Source of the DNA: Nymphaea colorata | Lineage: Eukaryota > Streptophyta > Magnoliopsida > Nymphaeales > Nymphaeaceae | NCBI RefSeq assembly: GCF_008831285.2 | Contig: NC_045141.1 | Coordinates: 19,650,848-19,714,847, forward strand | Length of the DNA: 64,000 nucleotides | Direction: 5' to 3' | Position numbers and translations under genes: made by a program | The notes under the pieces: model-generated | Database searches by the model: none | The model's input: the letters and a program-made list of their open reading frames with translations, nothing else | What the model was told of the DNA's origin: nothing | Shown: one piece after another, positions 33,105 through 44,483 of the stretch | Layout: each line of letters begins with the position of its first letter | Numbering within the stretch: the stretch's first letter is position 1

Positions 33105-33262
33105 TAAGAAAAAGGCAAAGAACGCTTATATTTCTTTACAGCCTGCAATAGAATGGCGAGGTCAAGATTGAACAATTCACAAACTCGTTGGGCAGATGCC
33201 GGCCGTAGAGAGAAAGAGTAAACAAATGGTAGCACATAAAATCTGACATTCCGTCAACCAAA
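33105..33262 (-). repeat. Partial inverted copy of the RING-gene 3'UTR (copy 4)
   Basis: AAAGAACGCTTATATTTCT, then ATTGAACAATTCACAAA, GAGAGAAAGA and TAAACAAATG, follow the order of 31454-31600 with gaps. It lacks exon 4. This is the most diverged of the four copies. Confidence 0.6.
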
Positions 33263-33409
33263 GCAAAAGCAATGAAAGAAAGCTACCGGAGAAAAATTAT
33301 ATGACATTTGGAAATGTCAAGAGATGCGCAAATTCTTTCACTTTAGGTGGTCGGAACAGGATAAAAGTTTGCTCAGAAAAAAGTAGTTAAAGCTAAACAT
33401 AACATCCAC

Positions 33410-33481
33410 GGATCCGTGGCGCAATGGTAGCGCGTCTGACTCCAGATCAGAAGGTTGCGTGTTCGATTCACGTCGGGTTCA
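33410..33481 (+). tRNA. tRNA-Trp (anticodon CCA)
   Basis: The 72-nt sequence from GGATCCGTGGCGCAATGGTA to ACGTCGGGTTCA folds as a tRNA. The seven-pair acceptor stem uses G-U wobbles. The A box is TGGCGCAATGG and the B box is near GTTCGATTC. The anticodon loop CTCCAGA carries CCA, with no intron. The sequence agrees with my recollection of plant nuclear tRNA-Trp. It supplies tryptophan in translation. Confidence 0.95.
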
Positions 33482-33504
33482 AAACCCCGATCCTTGGATC
33501 CTTC

Positions 33505-33520
33505 ATTTTTTACATTTTTT
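33505..33520 (+). terminator. Pol III terminator of the tRNA-Trp gene
   Basis: A run of six T at 33506-33511, 25 bases after the tRNA end, and a second T run just beyond form the usual RNA polymerase III stop signal. Confidence 0.7.
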
Positions 33521-33867
33521 TATGATAAAAAATATTTAAGTTGACACGTTTTGTTGCATCTAGACCCCAATCTCCTGTTTCGCTCCATTTGCCCTTTTTC
33601 TTTCGTTGTCTAGCAGGTAAGAAACTTGTCATGGCGAAATTTTTAGGGGCTGTTTGGATAAAGTTAGAACACTTTATTAATATTCTGCTGAAACTTAGTG
33701 TTTTATAAATCTGCTTTTAAGTAAACACATGAAATACTCAAACTATGGTTCAACGGCCAAACTGCCTCTTAAGAATGAGGAAAGAATTTACTCTGTTGCT
33801 GAAAAGATGCCCATCATATATCATGTAGCTCCTTTGATCCACATCCGAGATCAAGAAATCTTCCCAG

Positions 33868-34130
33868 ATTTTCTGTTAAATCTGATGGTCGCAGCTGTTT
33901 TCTGAAACAGATGCAGGGAGTGCTGCTTTCTGGTAGTGAGGCCTTTGGCCTGAAATTTCCCTTTGGTTTTTCTCAATGAAGGCTTGGGAGGCCTCAGCAG
34001 GTTTGCATTGGAACTGTGGGGTCTCAGTTGAGGAGCAAGTGTGGGCAGCTGCCCACACAGTCCACAGTCCCACTCCCACAAAATTTAGCCATTCATACAT
34101 TGGTTGTCACCCAAGTATTTGCTTATTTAT
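33868..34130. repeat. Dispersed repeat with GTGGGCAGCTGCCCAC palindrome (copy 1)
   Basis: From TCTGATGGTCGCAGCTGTTT to ATTCATACATTGGT the sequence recurs at 58150-58330; diverged pieces occur near 22300 and 32240. The core contains the perfect palindrome GTGGGCAGCTGCCCAC. The family is not identified; a short non-autonomous DNA element is plausible. Confidence 0.6.
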
Positions 34131-34402
34131 ATCTAGCTCCATCCCTTTCATCCATTAAGAAGAGTGTGGAGTTCATTCATTTGACATGCATCGTGTTTGA
34201 ATGGGAGGCGTTACTGTCATGATCGAGCATAGGATAAGATTAATAAACAAAAAAATGTCTCGCAAATGAAACAATTGGAACTCAGGTAATTAATAAGGAA
34301 AAATAGTTTGACCTGATGATTTTTACAAAATTATTGCAAGTACCAACCTAAGCAAGAACTTCATACAACATATCAATCAGGAGTGAAGCGAGTATTTTTT
34401 TT

Positions 34403-34687
34403 CAGGGGCGAGCCAAACGGTCCAATGAATTTATCTGGGTAGAGTTAAACTAAACCTGAATCTAAAAAATACATTGCACAATTCAATTAGCAAGGGGCGG
34501 AGGGAAGGGGGGCCCGCCTAGGCCATGGGCCCACCCTAGCAAATGAAAAAATAAAATTACATTAAAAAAAATATAATTTTTTAAGTGCGCAATGTATTTT
34601 TTAGAGTTGAATTCAATTTGACCCTACCCAGATCCAGAGGTTAGACTGTCGGCCCTGCCTTTAAGAAAAATCATGGTTCCGCCCCTG
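34403..34687. mobile_element. hAT-like MITE / foldback element
   Basis: The 285-bp segment starts CAGGGGCGAGCC and ends with the complement of CAGGGGCGGAACC, a terminal motif common among plant hAT-type MITEs. Inside, AAAAAATACATTGC (about 34466) pairs with GCAATGTATTTTTT (about 34590). No transposase is present and no clear target duplication is visible. Confidence 0.55.
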
Positions 34688-34689
34688 CT

Positions 34690-35521
34690 AGGCAGACCCC
34701 TCCTTCCTCTGCCCCTGATATGAAGTGACCTCTTGTTATGATCTACGGGGCTTGTCCTAGCCCGCCAACTTGCCCGGTCGGGAGAAGAGCTGCGTTGCAG
34801 CCCAACAAAGTTTGGTGGTGACCCGATGTTCATACCCCATGCAAGAACTAAGATTTGATAGTGCATCTTTATACCTGATGATTATTTAAACTTCATTGCA
34901 TGACTAACGCTAGAAATCAAACCCTCAAAACCTCTTTCGAACTTAAACAAGAACTGTGTTTCGATACATTTTTCCATCTTGGGGAGCTTTTGAATGCTTA
35001 GGTCAAATCTTCAAAGAGTGTAAGTTTCTTAAAAAGAAAAAAAAAAAAAATTAAACTTGCATTTTGAAAAGTTCATGAGCTTTGTGCCCTCCGCACGGCC
35101 CAACCTCCTTTGCAGAGCTGAAGGCTTTACTTGCTCTCTGTTGAATTGCTGGATCGAACTCTCGACCTTCTTTGGCTTGGAGATTCGCTTTCTCTACAAC
35201 AAATTTGCGTCATATTCAAGAAATAAAAGATGCTGCTGCTGGAGATGACCCGCCTTACGTTTTCTAAAAAAACCAAAATTCAACAACAAGTCAATAGACT
35301 ATCAAACATACCATACAATCAAACAAACCAAATGGATAAATCTGAAGCAATTTGAACACATGTTGTAGTTTAATGTAAATATGAGAAATTAACAACCCTT
35401 GCGAATTGGATAAGAACAAAGAGTGTCCGTTGACCCATGTCTAAAGCAGGCTTTTTCAAAATGTTGAGGATTACATTTCCATCAAATGCGTGGTTTCAAT
35501 ATTCACACAAAATGTTTGCAG
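34690..35521. other. Spacer before the DUF726 fragment
   Basis: No gene is recognised. There is a poly-A tract at 35036-35050 and a short GC-richer stretch at 34690-34830 with no recognisable protein. Confidence 0.35.
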
Positions 35522-36705
35522 CGTCTAGCTGTTGGCATCATGGTCTCAGGATTTGCCTTCGAAGAGGATGATTTCTTAAGACCATGGGAAGGTCAAAGGG
35601 GATGCTTGGAGAGGTAATATCATTCTTAGGCAATTGCATTAGTTGCCTCTAGTTTATTGATATTTTTTCTTGTGAGTGTGTCTTGACTTTATTAATTTGT
35701 GATTTTTTTGTGTTATTTACTAATTATTTTCATCTTAGCTTGGACAACTGTGCAATTCTATGAATGATATAACATGCTGGCCTATCACTATATAAAATGC
35801 GTTCTTTCAAACAGTTTCTGTTGCATTATGCATTTGGCTAATTTATGATATTTGGGTTTTCGTTACCTGATAACCTTCATAGTCATATTTTGTTTCCAAA
35901 TTTTTTATAATGACACTATTTCATTCTTGAATATTATATTCATTCCCATGAAGTGGTAAAGTTGTAGATGATTTCTAGTAATGCACACTTACTACCAAAA
36001 GATGGTGGAAATAGACTGAAGATAGAAATGATTGCTTTATATTCCTTATCAAAATGATACAGTAAGATTAGTTTTTTTTTTTTTGTTTTATAATTTGGTG
36101 TCATATTAAGAAGCACCATTATTGATTATACTGTATTAAAGGCTTTAATAGTATCTTTTTTATGCTATGTTGAAGTTTAACTTTCTTTTTACAAGTTCGC
36201 TCTTGCATTTAGATATGCTTTGCAATGGGAATCAAAAAACTTGATTGCAGTAAGCACTGCGATACAGGATTGGCTGACTTCAAGTAAGTGGCATTAATTT
36301 TTTTCCTAAAAGTTCTGCTTCTTTTTTGGTTGTTGAGATGGTATTGACTTGGTTTCTTATGCAGGCCTGACAACAGAATTGATGAGACAAGGTGCCATGT
36401 TGACAGTGTTAGGTAGCCTTGTTGCTGCATTAGCCTAGCCATCCACATTACTAGCAGCAACAAATTTTATAGATAGCAAATGGGCTACTGCTGTGGACAG
36501 GTATCTGTTCATCTAAAGTGAGCATAATGTGGAAGTGCATGCTGTGGGCATTTATTCTCAGCTATTGTTGATTTACATGACACCATAGATTTGTAATGAA
36601 TGTTTAAAATTTCCTTAATCAACCAATAATTTTCATCTGGCAGATCAGATAAGGCTGGGAAGCTTCTTGCTGAAGTGTTGCAGAAGGGATTACAGGGAAA
36701 CAGGC
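35522..36705 (+). pseudogene. DUF726 (TMCO4-like) hydrolase gene fragment, four exons
   Basis: Plant DUF726 proteins are membrane proteins with an alpha/beta-hydrolase-like domain; their role is poorly known. Four exons with correct phases are seen: 35522-35613 (VGIMVSGFAFEEDDFLRPWE), 36213-36283 (YALQWESKNLIAVSTAIQDW), 36365-36500 (LMRQGAMLTVLGSLVAALA, then LLAATNFIDSKWATAVDR) and 36644 onward (SDKAGKLLAEVLQKGLQGNR). In the third exon the conserved Trp of LAWP is a stop codon (TAG at 36436-36438). After GNR the expected donor reads GC instead of GT, and the next conserved segment (PVTLVGFSLGARV) is not found intact. No exons lie upstream. A dead fragment kept with its introns, so copied as DNA. 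Confidence 0.85.
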
Positions 36706-36838
36706 ATATAACTGGAATATAGGTTACTGGTTTATTTGATTGATTGCACAGTCTCTCTATACTCTGATTTTTTGTTGTGCAACCACTGGATGATGTTCTA
36801 AACTTACATATCTCTTGCTGTGTGATTTTTTTTGTTGC

Positions 36839-37260
36839 AGATATACAGACCGGTGGCCATTTCAGCATCTGCTTTTCAATTCCGTAGCTTTGCAAAACCA
36901 GGTTATAAACTTACTCTTGATATGAACTTGTTAACAACAAACTCTGAGAATTACTTTTTTGATAATTATATAGTACAGAAGACTCGCCATTGTAGTTATT
37001 TATCTATTTGGTGTGGTTATTTATCTAATTTTTGTAAATCTGGAAAAATATTTCCTTATTATCAAACTAAGAATTAATTTTCTGGAAATCTGGAAATATA
37101 TTTCTTTATCATCAAACATAGAAATATATTTCTGGAAATATATTTCTCAATCATCACACACACATCAAAATGAGAATCGGAAAGATTTTTTCCATTCCAT
37201 TTTTTCAAGAAATATATTTTCAGAAATACATTTCCAGAAATATATTTCCAGGCCATCAAA
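36839..37260. other. Region of short inverted repeats after the DUF726 fragment
   Basis: TTTCTGGAAATATATTTC-type words repeat in both orientations between about 37060 and 37250, making several small hairpins. A possible relic of the next DUF726 exon (acag|ACCGGTGGCC at 36845) was considered; its translation PVAISASAF fits the family poorly. Confidence 0.35.
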
Positions 37261-37263
37261 CCC

Positions 37264-37475
37264 TTAGGTTTTAGTTCAAATATGATCAACTAATAAAACA
37301 TTTGAGTGTGAGCCTAAGCTTTCTTCCTTTCTTTTCTCTTTCTCCCTTATCTTCCTTGTCGGGCATATCTCCACTTACTTTAACTTGCACGATCAATTTT
37401 AATATTCTCTTTTCAACTCCATTAAATTTAACAATAAAAGGTTGAACAACTGTTTTGATGATGTCTAAAAATGAG
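37264..37475 (-). repeat. Dispersed repeat with captured exon (copy C1)
   Basis: The reverse complement matches 50325-50590: AATCTCCACTCAT, GACATCATCAAAACA, GTTGAACAACTG (as complement) and GGAAGAAAGCTT. The outer terminal stretch is missing. A second partial copy (37478-37680) abuts it directly. Confidence 0.65.
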
Positions 37476-37477
37476 TG

Positions 37478-37680
37478 GAGATTTGATGAGGATGGTTTAT
37501 ACTTAGGTTTTAGTTCAAATATGATCTACTAACAGAACATATTTATATCTTTATGGTTGTTCAAAAAAGGATTAATTTTACCATTTGAGTGTGAGCCGAA
37601 GTTTTCTTCCTTTCTTTTCTCTTTATCCCTTATCCTCCTTGTCGAGCGTATCTCCACTTACTTTTAACTTGCACTATCAA
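37478..37680 (-). repeat. Terminal part of the long-TIR repeat family (copy C2)
   Basis: Starts GATGAGGATGGTTTATACTT, the outer end of the element at 49460-50625, and runs to CTTGCACTATCAA. There the GC-rich segment begins. Confidence 0.65.
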
Positions 37681-38346
37681 ATTGAGCCGAAGCGTCTCAA
37701 AGCTCTCTCTATCGCACTCTCATTACTCTCCAACGTGGGCCTCCCTCCGCCAAATGGCCGCAGAACAGCGGGATACGATGGCTGCCATGCTAGCCATCCT
37801 CGAGGGCGGGCAGAACCAAGGCGACCTAGCCTCTGCCCCAAGGCCGTGGCACTCGTCCGCGGCAGACCACACCGAGCAGGCGGCAGCAGGGCCTCGGCCG
37901 AGGAGAACCGGAAATGCCAGGGTCTACCGGCGGTTCTACGCCACGAGGCCAGAGCCGGGGTCGTCGTCGGCCGCACCAACAGCGCGCTCAGCTAGGCCTG
38001 AGACGCCGTCGCGCAACTGGCCCCAAGCAGACGAGGTACATCAGATCTACCAGTCCTTGTACGAGCCGCCGAGCGGTCCGGGGAGTGAAGAGTCCCCTCT
38101 CCCTCTCGCCGAGCTGTTACCGGCCGTGGCAGACAGGTACCCACTGCACCTGAGTCCAGCCGACGAGTGGGTCGACCCCACGGAGCGGCGGGAGGCAGGC
38201 GCGGAACGCCATGAGTCCAAGCCAACCGGCCAACCTGGCAGGCCCAAGTCCGAGGAGCTCTCGACCGCCCGGCGCTAGCAGATCTAGGGCGAGCAGGGGG
38301 ACCGACTAGGGTGTACAGCCGGGGTCCCCGACGGCTCTTCCTACGG
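37681..38346 (+). other. GC-rich segment with a 174-codon open frame (copy 1)
   Basis: About 660 bp of strikingly GC-rich DNA in an AT-rich setting. An ATG at 37754 opens a 174-codon frame (MAAEQRDTMAAMLAILEGGQ...; later [19 protein letters not shown] and [20 protein letters not shown]). It is rich in Ala, Pro, Arg and Glu, with no recognised domain. The start resembles gag N-termini of some Ty3/gypsy elements, so a retroelement fossil is possible but unproven. The part 37994-38304 recurs at 44187-44483, nearly identical. Flanks are the long-TIR repeat on the left and AT-rich DNA on the right. Confidence 0.6.
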
Positions 38347-38349
38347 CCC

Positions 38350-40403
38350 AAGAACTAATAATCACAGTGGTGGTTCGAGTCCATTTTGTTCTATGTGTTA
38401 CTTTCAATTTTAGATAGTGAGGGGGGCTTTAGTTATTTGAATGACATTTAATATAAGTATTTCTACATGTTTAGTAAAGTTTGTGATATTTTTTATATCA
38501 TAATCTTTTGACTGTGTTATATATCCTAATCTTTTGACTGTCTTAAAAAAAAAGGGTCTATCATTGGTGGTCCTCACATGTTGCATTCGTGTTGCCTATT
38601 AAAAGATATATTATTCATGCAAATTAGACATATTTTGGAAGAACAATGGCTTTAGATGAGCAGGAATGTCCTAACACAGTGTTTTATGAATCTATCACAA
38701 TCTTCAAGATAAATTCATGAATAATGTATTAGTTTCTATTGCAAATTCTTTGAAAAAATGGTAATTTCTTATTCTGTAAAATGTATGTGTGTGTTCCTTT
38801 TTATTAAACTAGGCATGTGGATGCCATCTCTTTATTTTAAACCCCAAAAAATGTTTTGCAATGTAAAAATCAGATTTCTTTTATGGGAGCGTTCTAAAAT
38901 GAATCTATGAATGCCTGAGCTTGAATTTTGTTTGTAGAATATGATCGAGACATTGAAACAAACTTGAGTTTCTTGTTACTGCTTTGGTTTAAGAACGTAA
39001 AGATCATGTCTGCCAGTTATTTTGTTTATAAGCACTCATGAGAATCGAATAGGCTACATACATGCCTTCTGCATGTCCACCTGCACCATTTTTGCCAAAA
39101 GACTACCACCAACTTGAACCCTCGATGGCGTTCCTTAAAATTTGTTCAATTAATAACGTCCTTACTCTTTCCTACATGAAATTTTATGGTTCTTTTATTT
39201 CATTTTTTAAACGGATTTTTTAATAGGAGTTTTTACCGTTGAACATGAGCAGGTTGAAGAAAATAATTTTCATTTAATGTTTGATAATTTCCAATAATTT
39301 TTCTTTCATTTTTCGAAAAAGGCATTTGAGGATTCTCATAAGAGGGCGCTAATTCTACAAAAGGTAATTTAATCCGAGTCTCTTGTTTTTGAGAGTCGTC
39401 AAAACTTAAAACTGAAGCTTGCATCAAGAAAATAGTTAGTAAAAATATGCTGCCGTAATTTTGAGATTGTGAACATGATTTTTTTTTTCCCGAATTTCTG
39501 TGACACATCGTGTTCGTTGTGTGAGACTCTTGGTCCCAGCCAAGCTTTTGTGTACAACTTTTTCAGAAACGAGATAAAACTTCTGTAATTTTTAATAAAA
39601 ATACATTTTTCATACAAACTATCAAATAAAAAGACGAGATGAACTTCCGTTTAATTGAAAAACGAAAAGCACTAAGTACTAACTAAAATAATGATAATGT
39701 AATTTAGCATTAAAGAGTGATATTAAAAAAAGCTGTAATTGTTACAATGGACGAGTTGCTAAGGTATCAATAGTAACCGTTCCGTATGCAATCTTGCAGA
39801 ATAGTTTGCTTACTTTTGCAGATAACCAAAGAGTTGATATACATTTATTGTTCTAAAACAGCTGCAATCTGTCCATCTTGTGTTCATCACGGTCGTTTTA
39901 CATCTTATTCTCTATGGATTGATGTTTCCAATTTTTCTGTTTTTTCACTCATATACACACACATGGTTCATGAAAGCATGTTCAAGGAAAATGAGGCTAA
40001 ACCATTACTGAAATGGTGGTGACCATATTTGGTGAACTGGTTCTCAGGATTTTTAGGAAAACGAATAGAAAATGCATTTAAATTAGTCTCTGAATCCTAT
40101 ACTGGAGATTCTTATGACTATCTTGAATTTGTGCAGGATCTCTCAGAAGCAGCAAAGATTTGTGTGACTTGGTCTGACATGGTACAGAACAGGCTCACGA
40201 ATTGCTAAGGTATCAAATGTAAAACCCTGTTTTTACTCGAGACCCAATGCATCTGCACTAAGGGAATTAAATCAGATTACTTGGTTCCCATATTTTTTTG
40301 TGTGGAGAACAGCCTTGTAGGTTGTTTCCTTTTTGCCACTAATGGGGCTGGGCTGGTGAAATTTCTAGCAGGCGAAACCTGCAATCAACAACTATTTCTG
40401 CAG
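38350..40403. other. AT-rich region without recognised gene
   Basis: One open stretch (about 40030-40200, with FLGKRIENAFKLVSE and DYLEFVQDLSEAAKIC) could be an old exon but has no recognised relative. The 23-bp phrase AATTGTTACAATGGACGAGT(TGC) occurs at about 39738 and again at 40409, where it starts the coiled-coil exon. Confidence 0.35.
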
Positions 40404-43349
40404 TGAAATTGTTACAATGGACGAGTTGCACGATTTTGTGGAGCGAACAATGGAGGAAGGGTTTGAGAGATTACATAAGCAACAAAAGGCAGCTCAAGAT
40501 GAATTCAGGAAGCAGCACGAAGTAAGTGTTTCAAATTTTACTGTTCAGTGGTCAATTAAAAGGTCCTCTAGCTCCAGTGTAACTAGTGATGCAGAAACTA
40601 TAGCATGTTGAATTATGCTAATCGGACAAATGAGGAGTTTGCATCTGATCAGCCTGCCCTTCTAAATGGCAGCTTTTGTTTCTGTTCAGACTTGTACTTC
40701 ATTTAATGCTCATGATTTTTATAGTTCATCCTCACAACCTACGCAATAACAGAACAGTTTGCTAGAATCTTGGAGAGCAAGCTTGTATTAGCAAGCTAGA
40801 ATCTTGGAGAGCAACCTACGGACTTTCCACTACCCTTTGGAATCTCATATAAACCCTTATTTGCATTTAAATTGTTATAGGAGAACAAAGGGCAACGATC
40901 CACCCATACGGAGCTCAAATTAACCCTTATTTGCATTTAAATTGTTATAGGAGAACAAAGGGCAACGATCCACCCATACGGAGCTCAAATTAACCCTTAT
41001 TTGCATTTAAATTGTCATAGGAGAACAAAGGGCAACGATCCACCCATACGGAGCTCAAATTAACCCTTCTTTGCATAAAATTGTAACATGAAGACTTGAA
41101 AACAATCGAGGAGTTGCGTGATCAACTCTGGCAGGCAAAAGAAGAGAGGTATCAAGAAATGTTGAAGCATCAAAAAGCTGAACAAGATGCATTTGAGGCT
41201 GAACACAGGGTAAATTTCATAAGTTGCTGTCCTTCAGCATAAGTGACTGATACAAGTATTTTGTTTATGTTTGACAATTAAAACAATGAATTTGGAATTC
41301 ATATTTATGGCTGTCTACGTATTCAGTTACTTTATGGTGGCCATAAAACTTATGACCACTGCTGAAAGTAAATGACATCCACATGTTTTTGTGCACACCT
41401 GAGGGGGTCTGCATGTGTTTGAGAAGGGAGGGAGGGAGGGGGTGGTGGGATGTGGCAGTCTTTGAATAGTGATGAGAATCCAAAGACAAGACATTTCTGT
41501 TGCATGAGTAACGGACGTTGGTGGATCACATTCATGCACGTTTTTTAGTCTGGGCGTGATGATATTACAACAAAGCACATGGTTTTCCACGTAGATTCAC
41601 ATTGATGTACGTAACTGAACTTGGGCGTGATGGTCATGCATGGTAGAACATATGATTTTGCATGTCATTACTTTTCTGTTCAGTCTGTCTGTAGTTTCCA
41701 TCATGATATTTTTAAGTTCTCTTGGACAGGCAAGCTGGCAGAAGATCTGCTTACAGAAGAAAAGAAACAAAGGAAAGCTGTGGAGGCATCTTTGGTTAAA
41801 GAGAGACTAGAGGTAAATGTACTGAGAGAAGAGCTACGAGATGCATGGGACAAGAAACATTCACTTGGAACTGAAGTTGGCAGCTTACATTGCATCTTAG
41901 ATGAGATGCTAAGACAGCAATATGAAGGACCATCTGAAGTGGAGAATGAGTTCGGAGCGGAAACCGAACTCCAGAACTACACTATACTCACACATACAGA
42001 ATTGGTTGAGGCAACAACCAATTTTAGCCAAGGTTTAAAAATTGGTAATGGAGGTCTGGGAATTGTATACAAGGGATGGATTGACTCTAAAATGGTTGCC
42101 ATTAAGGTGCTTTGGTCAGAGTTTCCTCAGGGATTAAGGTTTCTTCGTAAGGTAAATGTCATATATAATTAAAGAGTAGCATCTAACTAGTTTTCATACA
42201 GTTAAAAAATTTCCTCACTAATTCTGTAATATGATTAAATGTGCAGCAAGCACATCAGAGAGTGAAAGTGGTGGAATAAAAATTAGAGGCAAGAAAAAAC
42301 AATTTTGAACCTATTTACTTATTATAACACACACACATACACATATATAATTTTCAGTAAACTGAAAAGTGTTTCAGTTCTGAAAATGGGACTCAAAAGC
42401 ACACATGTAGCTCATGCATGCACAAGAAGAACTGCTGTCATGGTTATTAGTGGATGTTCACAGGTTCACGTGCCTAATAAAGTAAAAGATCTCATTACAT
42501 ACTGAAAGGGCACGGTTAATAAGAATAGAAATGAGCACCCTCACATTTAGCTGCCTGCACACATACACTCGGACAAAGCTAATATTATAGCTGGTAATGG
42601 ATGTTGACAAGTTCACTTGAACATTGAATTTGGGTATATAATTAGATAGAGACAGAAAGGGACAGTTAGTAGAGAAAATTTAGAATGTACGGGAGATCTT
42701 TTAATCCAATTGCTATGGACCTCTAGATTCTTGGGAGTGTAGAGATATGGTGAGTTTGTTAGCATCTACCAAAGACCATAAAGGTTAATTTTAATAAACT
42801 GAAGTGTAGGCTTATTTATGTTCACATGTCATAAATTTGCTAGGAGACCCTTGAGGGCAATTAGTTATTATCTAGGAAACATGATGTCCTGAATTGGAAG
42901 GGATAAAATGATTTGGACAATGATCACTACTGAAAGCGACTGCTTCTGCTAGGGTCAAAATCTTTGTGGATGTAAAAACTTGTTCTTCCATCCACAAAGG
43001 CCATGGACAGTGCTAACATCAACAACCTTTTATGAATATCAGCAATTTTACCCCATTACATCCTTCTATGGATGTTAAAAAAGTTTAGCTCTAAAAGTCT
43101 TTGGAATTTTGTTGTATTGGTAGACTATTAAGATAGGTATATTTTCATATTAAAGAGTGATGTTGGGGAAGTGGCATTTCTTAGCTTTTTTCTGCATTGT
43201 GTTGAACATCATCTTTATGATATTGATGTGTCAATTTACTCTTGTATTCTCAGTGGATTAGGTTTGTCAAATGTGGCAATTTTATTGTATCCATTATTAT
43301 AAATCTCAATTTACATCTATGCTACATACATCATTGTATATATATATAT

Positions 43350-43392
<43 letters not shown>

Positions 43393-44189
43393 TGCCGCTG
43401 TGTGCCTTCAGTCAGAAGCAACTTTCTTGTGGTACAAATGGATTCAGAACACTTTTTGGTTAAATTCACGCTTTGAGTCACAATTTCTGAAGCAGAAATT
43501 TATTCTTTCAGGTCGTCAGATTTTGATGTGCTGTAAGCTGTTGATTCTCCCACATTTGGATGATGGAATTCAATATTTTTTTCCTTTTTTTTCATTAATA
43601 ATTCATGTTATCAGTTCCATCAAATTGACCCTCTGATCACTTGATTGGATATCTTTGCATGGACGCTTGTTCACATAGAACATAGTCAATCCAGCCTTGG
43701 AGATGTTCATCTTTCTTTTAGGCTGATTTTTTTTTTTTCGCTTAGTAACAACCATAAATTGTATCCCATTCTTGGAGAACAGAATGTCAGACCTTGTTCT
43801 CTTAAGAAATACTAGAATACGAATGACCTGAGGTCTCATGACTCTCATCATAGCAATAGTCAGATAAGAGATGAAAAGTGCTGGATCATGTAAACTGGGC
43901 TGCATGTTATAATGTGATGCCAAAAAGAGAGGGTTGTTTTTATTCTCCTGATGTTCTAATTTTGTGCATCAAATTGGTTTAGGATTATAACATTCAGGAT
44001 GAACTGAATAAAATGGTGTATATCATTTGTCCTATAAATCATTCGGTCAACTTTTTGATACTGTAAAAATTTGTAGTCACATCAACATTTTCTCATAAAT
44101 TTTCCAAAGTTGACAGTTAACAGCTTTTCCCTGCTACAGATGATTAATCTGCTTAAACTACAACATCGTCACCTTGCTACCCCAATAGG
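40404..44189 (+). pseudogene. U-box receptor-like kinase (PUB family) fragment: coiled coil and kinase start
   Basis: Plant U-box kinases carry an N-terminal USP domain, a coiled coil, a Ser/Thr kinase and a C-terminal U-box (E3 ligase). Readable here: 40404-40521 (HDFVERTMEEGFERLHKQQ), 41094-41209 (ELRDQLWQAKEERYQEMLK), 41730-42151 (KLAEDLLTEEKKQRKAVEA, then the glycine loop IGNGGLGIVYKG and VAIKVL) and 44140-44189 ([16 protein letters not shown]). Splice phases between the first three do not agree. The kinase ends abruptly at the GC-rich segment, before the catalytic loop, so it cannot be active. A U-box exon at 54424 may be its displaced end. The intron at 42152-44139 contains TA and GA microsatellites (about 43336-43391) and nothing else recognised. 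Confidence 0.8.
40851..41080. repeat. 70-bp tandem repeat, 3.3 copies
   Basis: The unit TAACCCTTATTTGCATTTAA...GAGCTCAAAT starts at 40851, 40921 and 40991, with a partial fourth at 41061. Copies are nearly identical, which implies recent expansion. There are no spacers, so it is not a CRISPR-like array. It lies in an intron of the kinase fragment. Confidence 0.95.
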
Positions 44190-44483
44190 CCTGAGACGCC
44201 GTCGCGCAACTGGCCCCAAGCAGACGAGGTACATCAGATCTACCAGTCCTTGTACGAGCCGCCGAGCAGTCCGGGGAGTGAAGAGTCCCCTCTCCCTCTC
44301 GCCGAGCTGTTACCGGCCGTGGTAGACAGGTACCCACTGCACCTGAGTCCAGCCGACGAGTGGGTCGACCCCACGGAGCGGCGGGAGGCAGGCGCGGAAC
44401 GCCATGGAGTCCAAGCCAACCGGCCAACCTGGCAGGCCCAAGTCCGAGGAGCTCTCGACCGCCCGGCGCTAGCAGGGGGACCG
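44187..44483 (+). other. GC-rich segment at a rearrangement junction (copy 2)
   Basis: Matches 37994-38304 almost base for base, with a handful of differences including one short length difference. On the left it joins the kinase exon at ...CCAATAGG; on the right it joins the glycosyltransferase at ACCGGCATTGG. The joins share AGG and ACCG with the ends of copy 1. The two host genes are unrelated and in opposite orientation, so this is a filler at a break rather than a simple insertion into one gene. Confidence 0.8.

Noticed and set aside
37994-38304. Plastid or bacterial transfer as the source of the GC-rich DNA
   Set aside because: No plastid, mitochondrial or bacterial gene is recognisable in it, and plant organelle DNA is not this GC-rich.
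40851-41080. CRISPR-like array
   Set aside because: Units of 70 bp are contiguous without spacers and lie in a plant intron; an ordinary tandem repeat.
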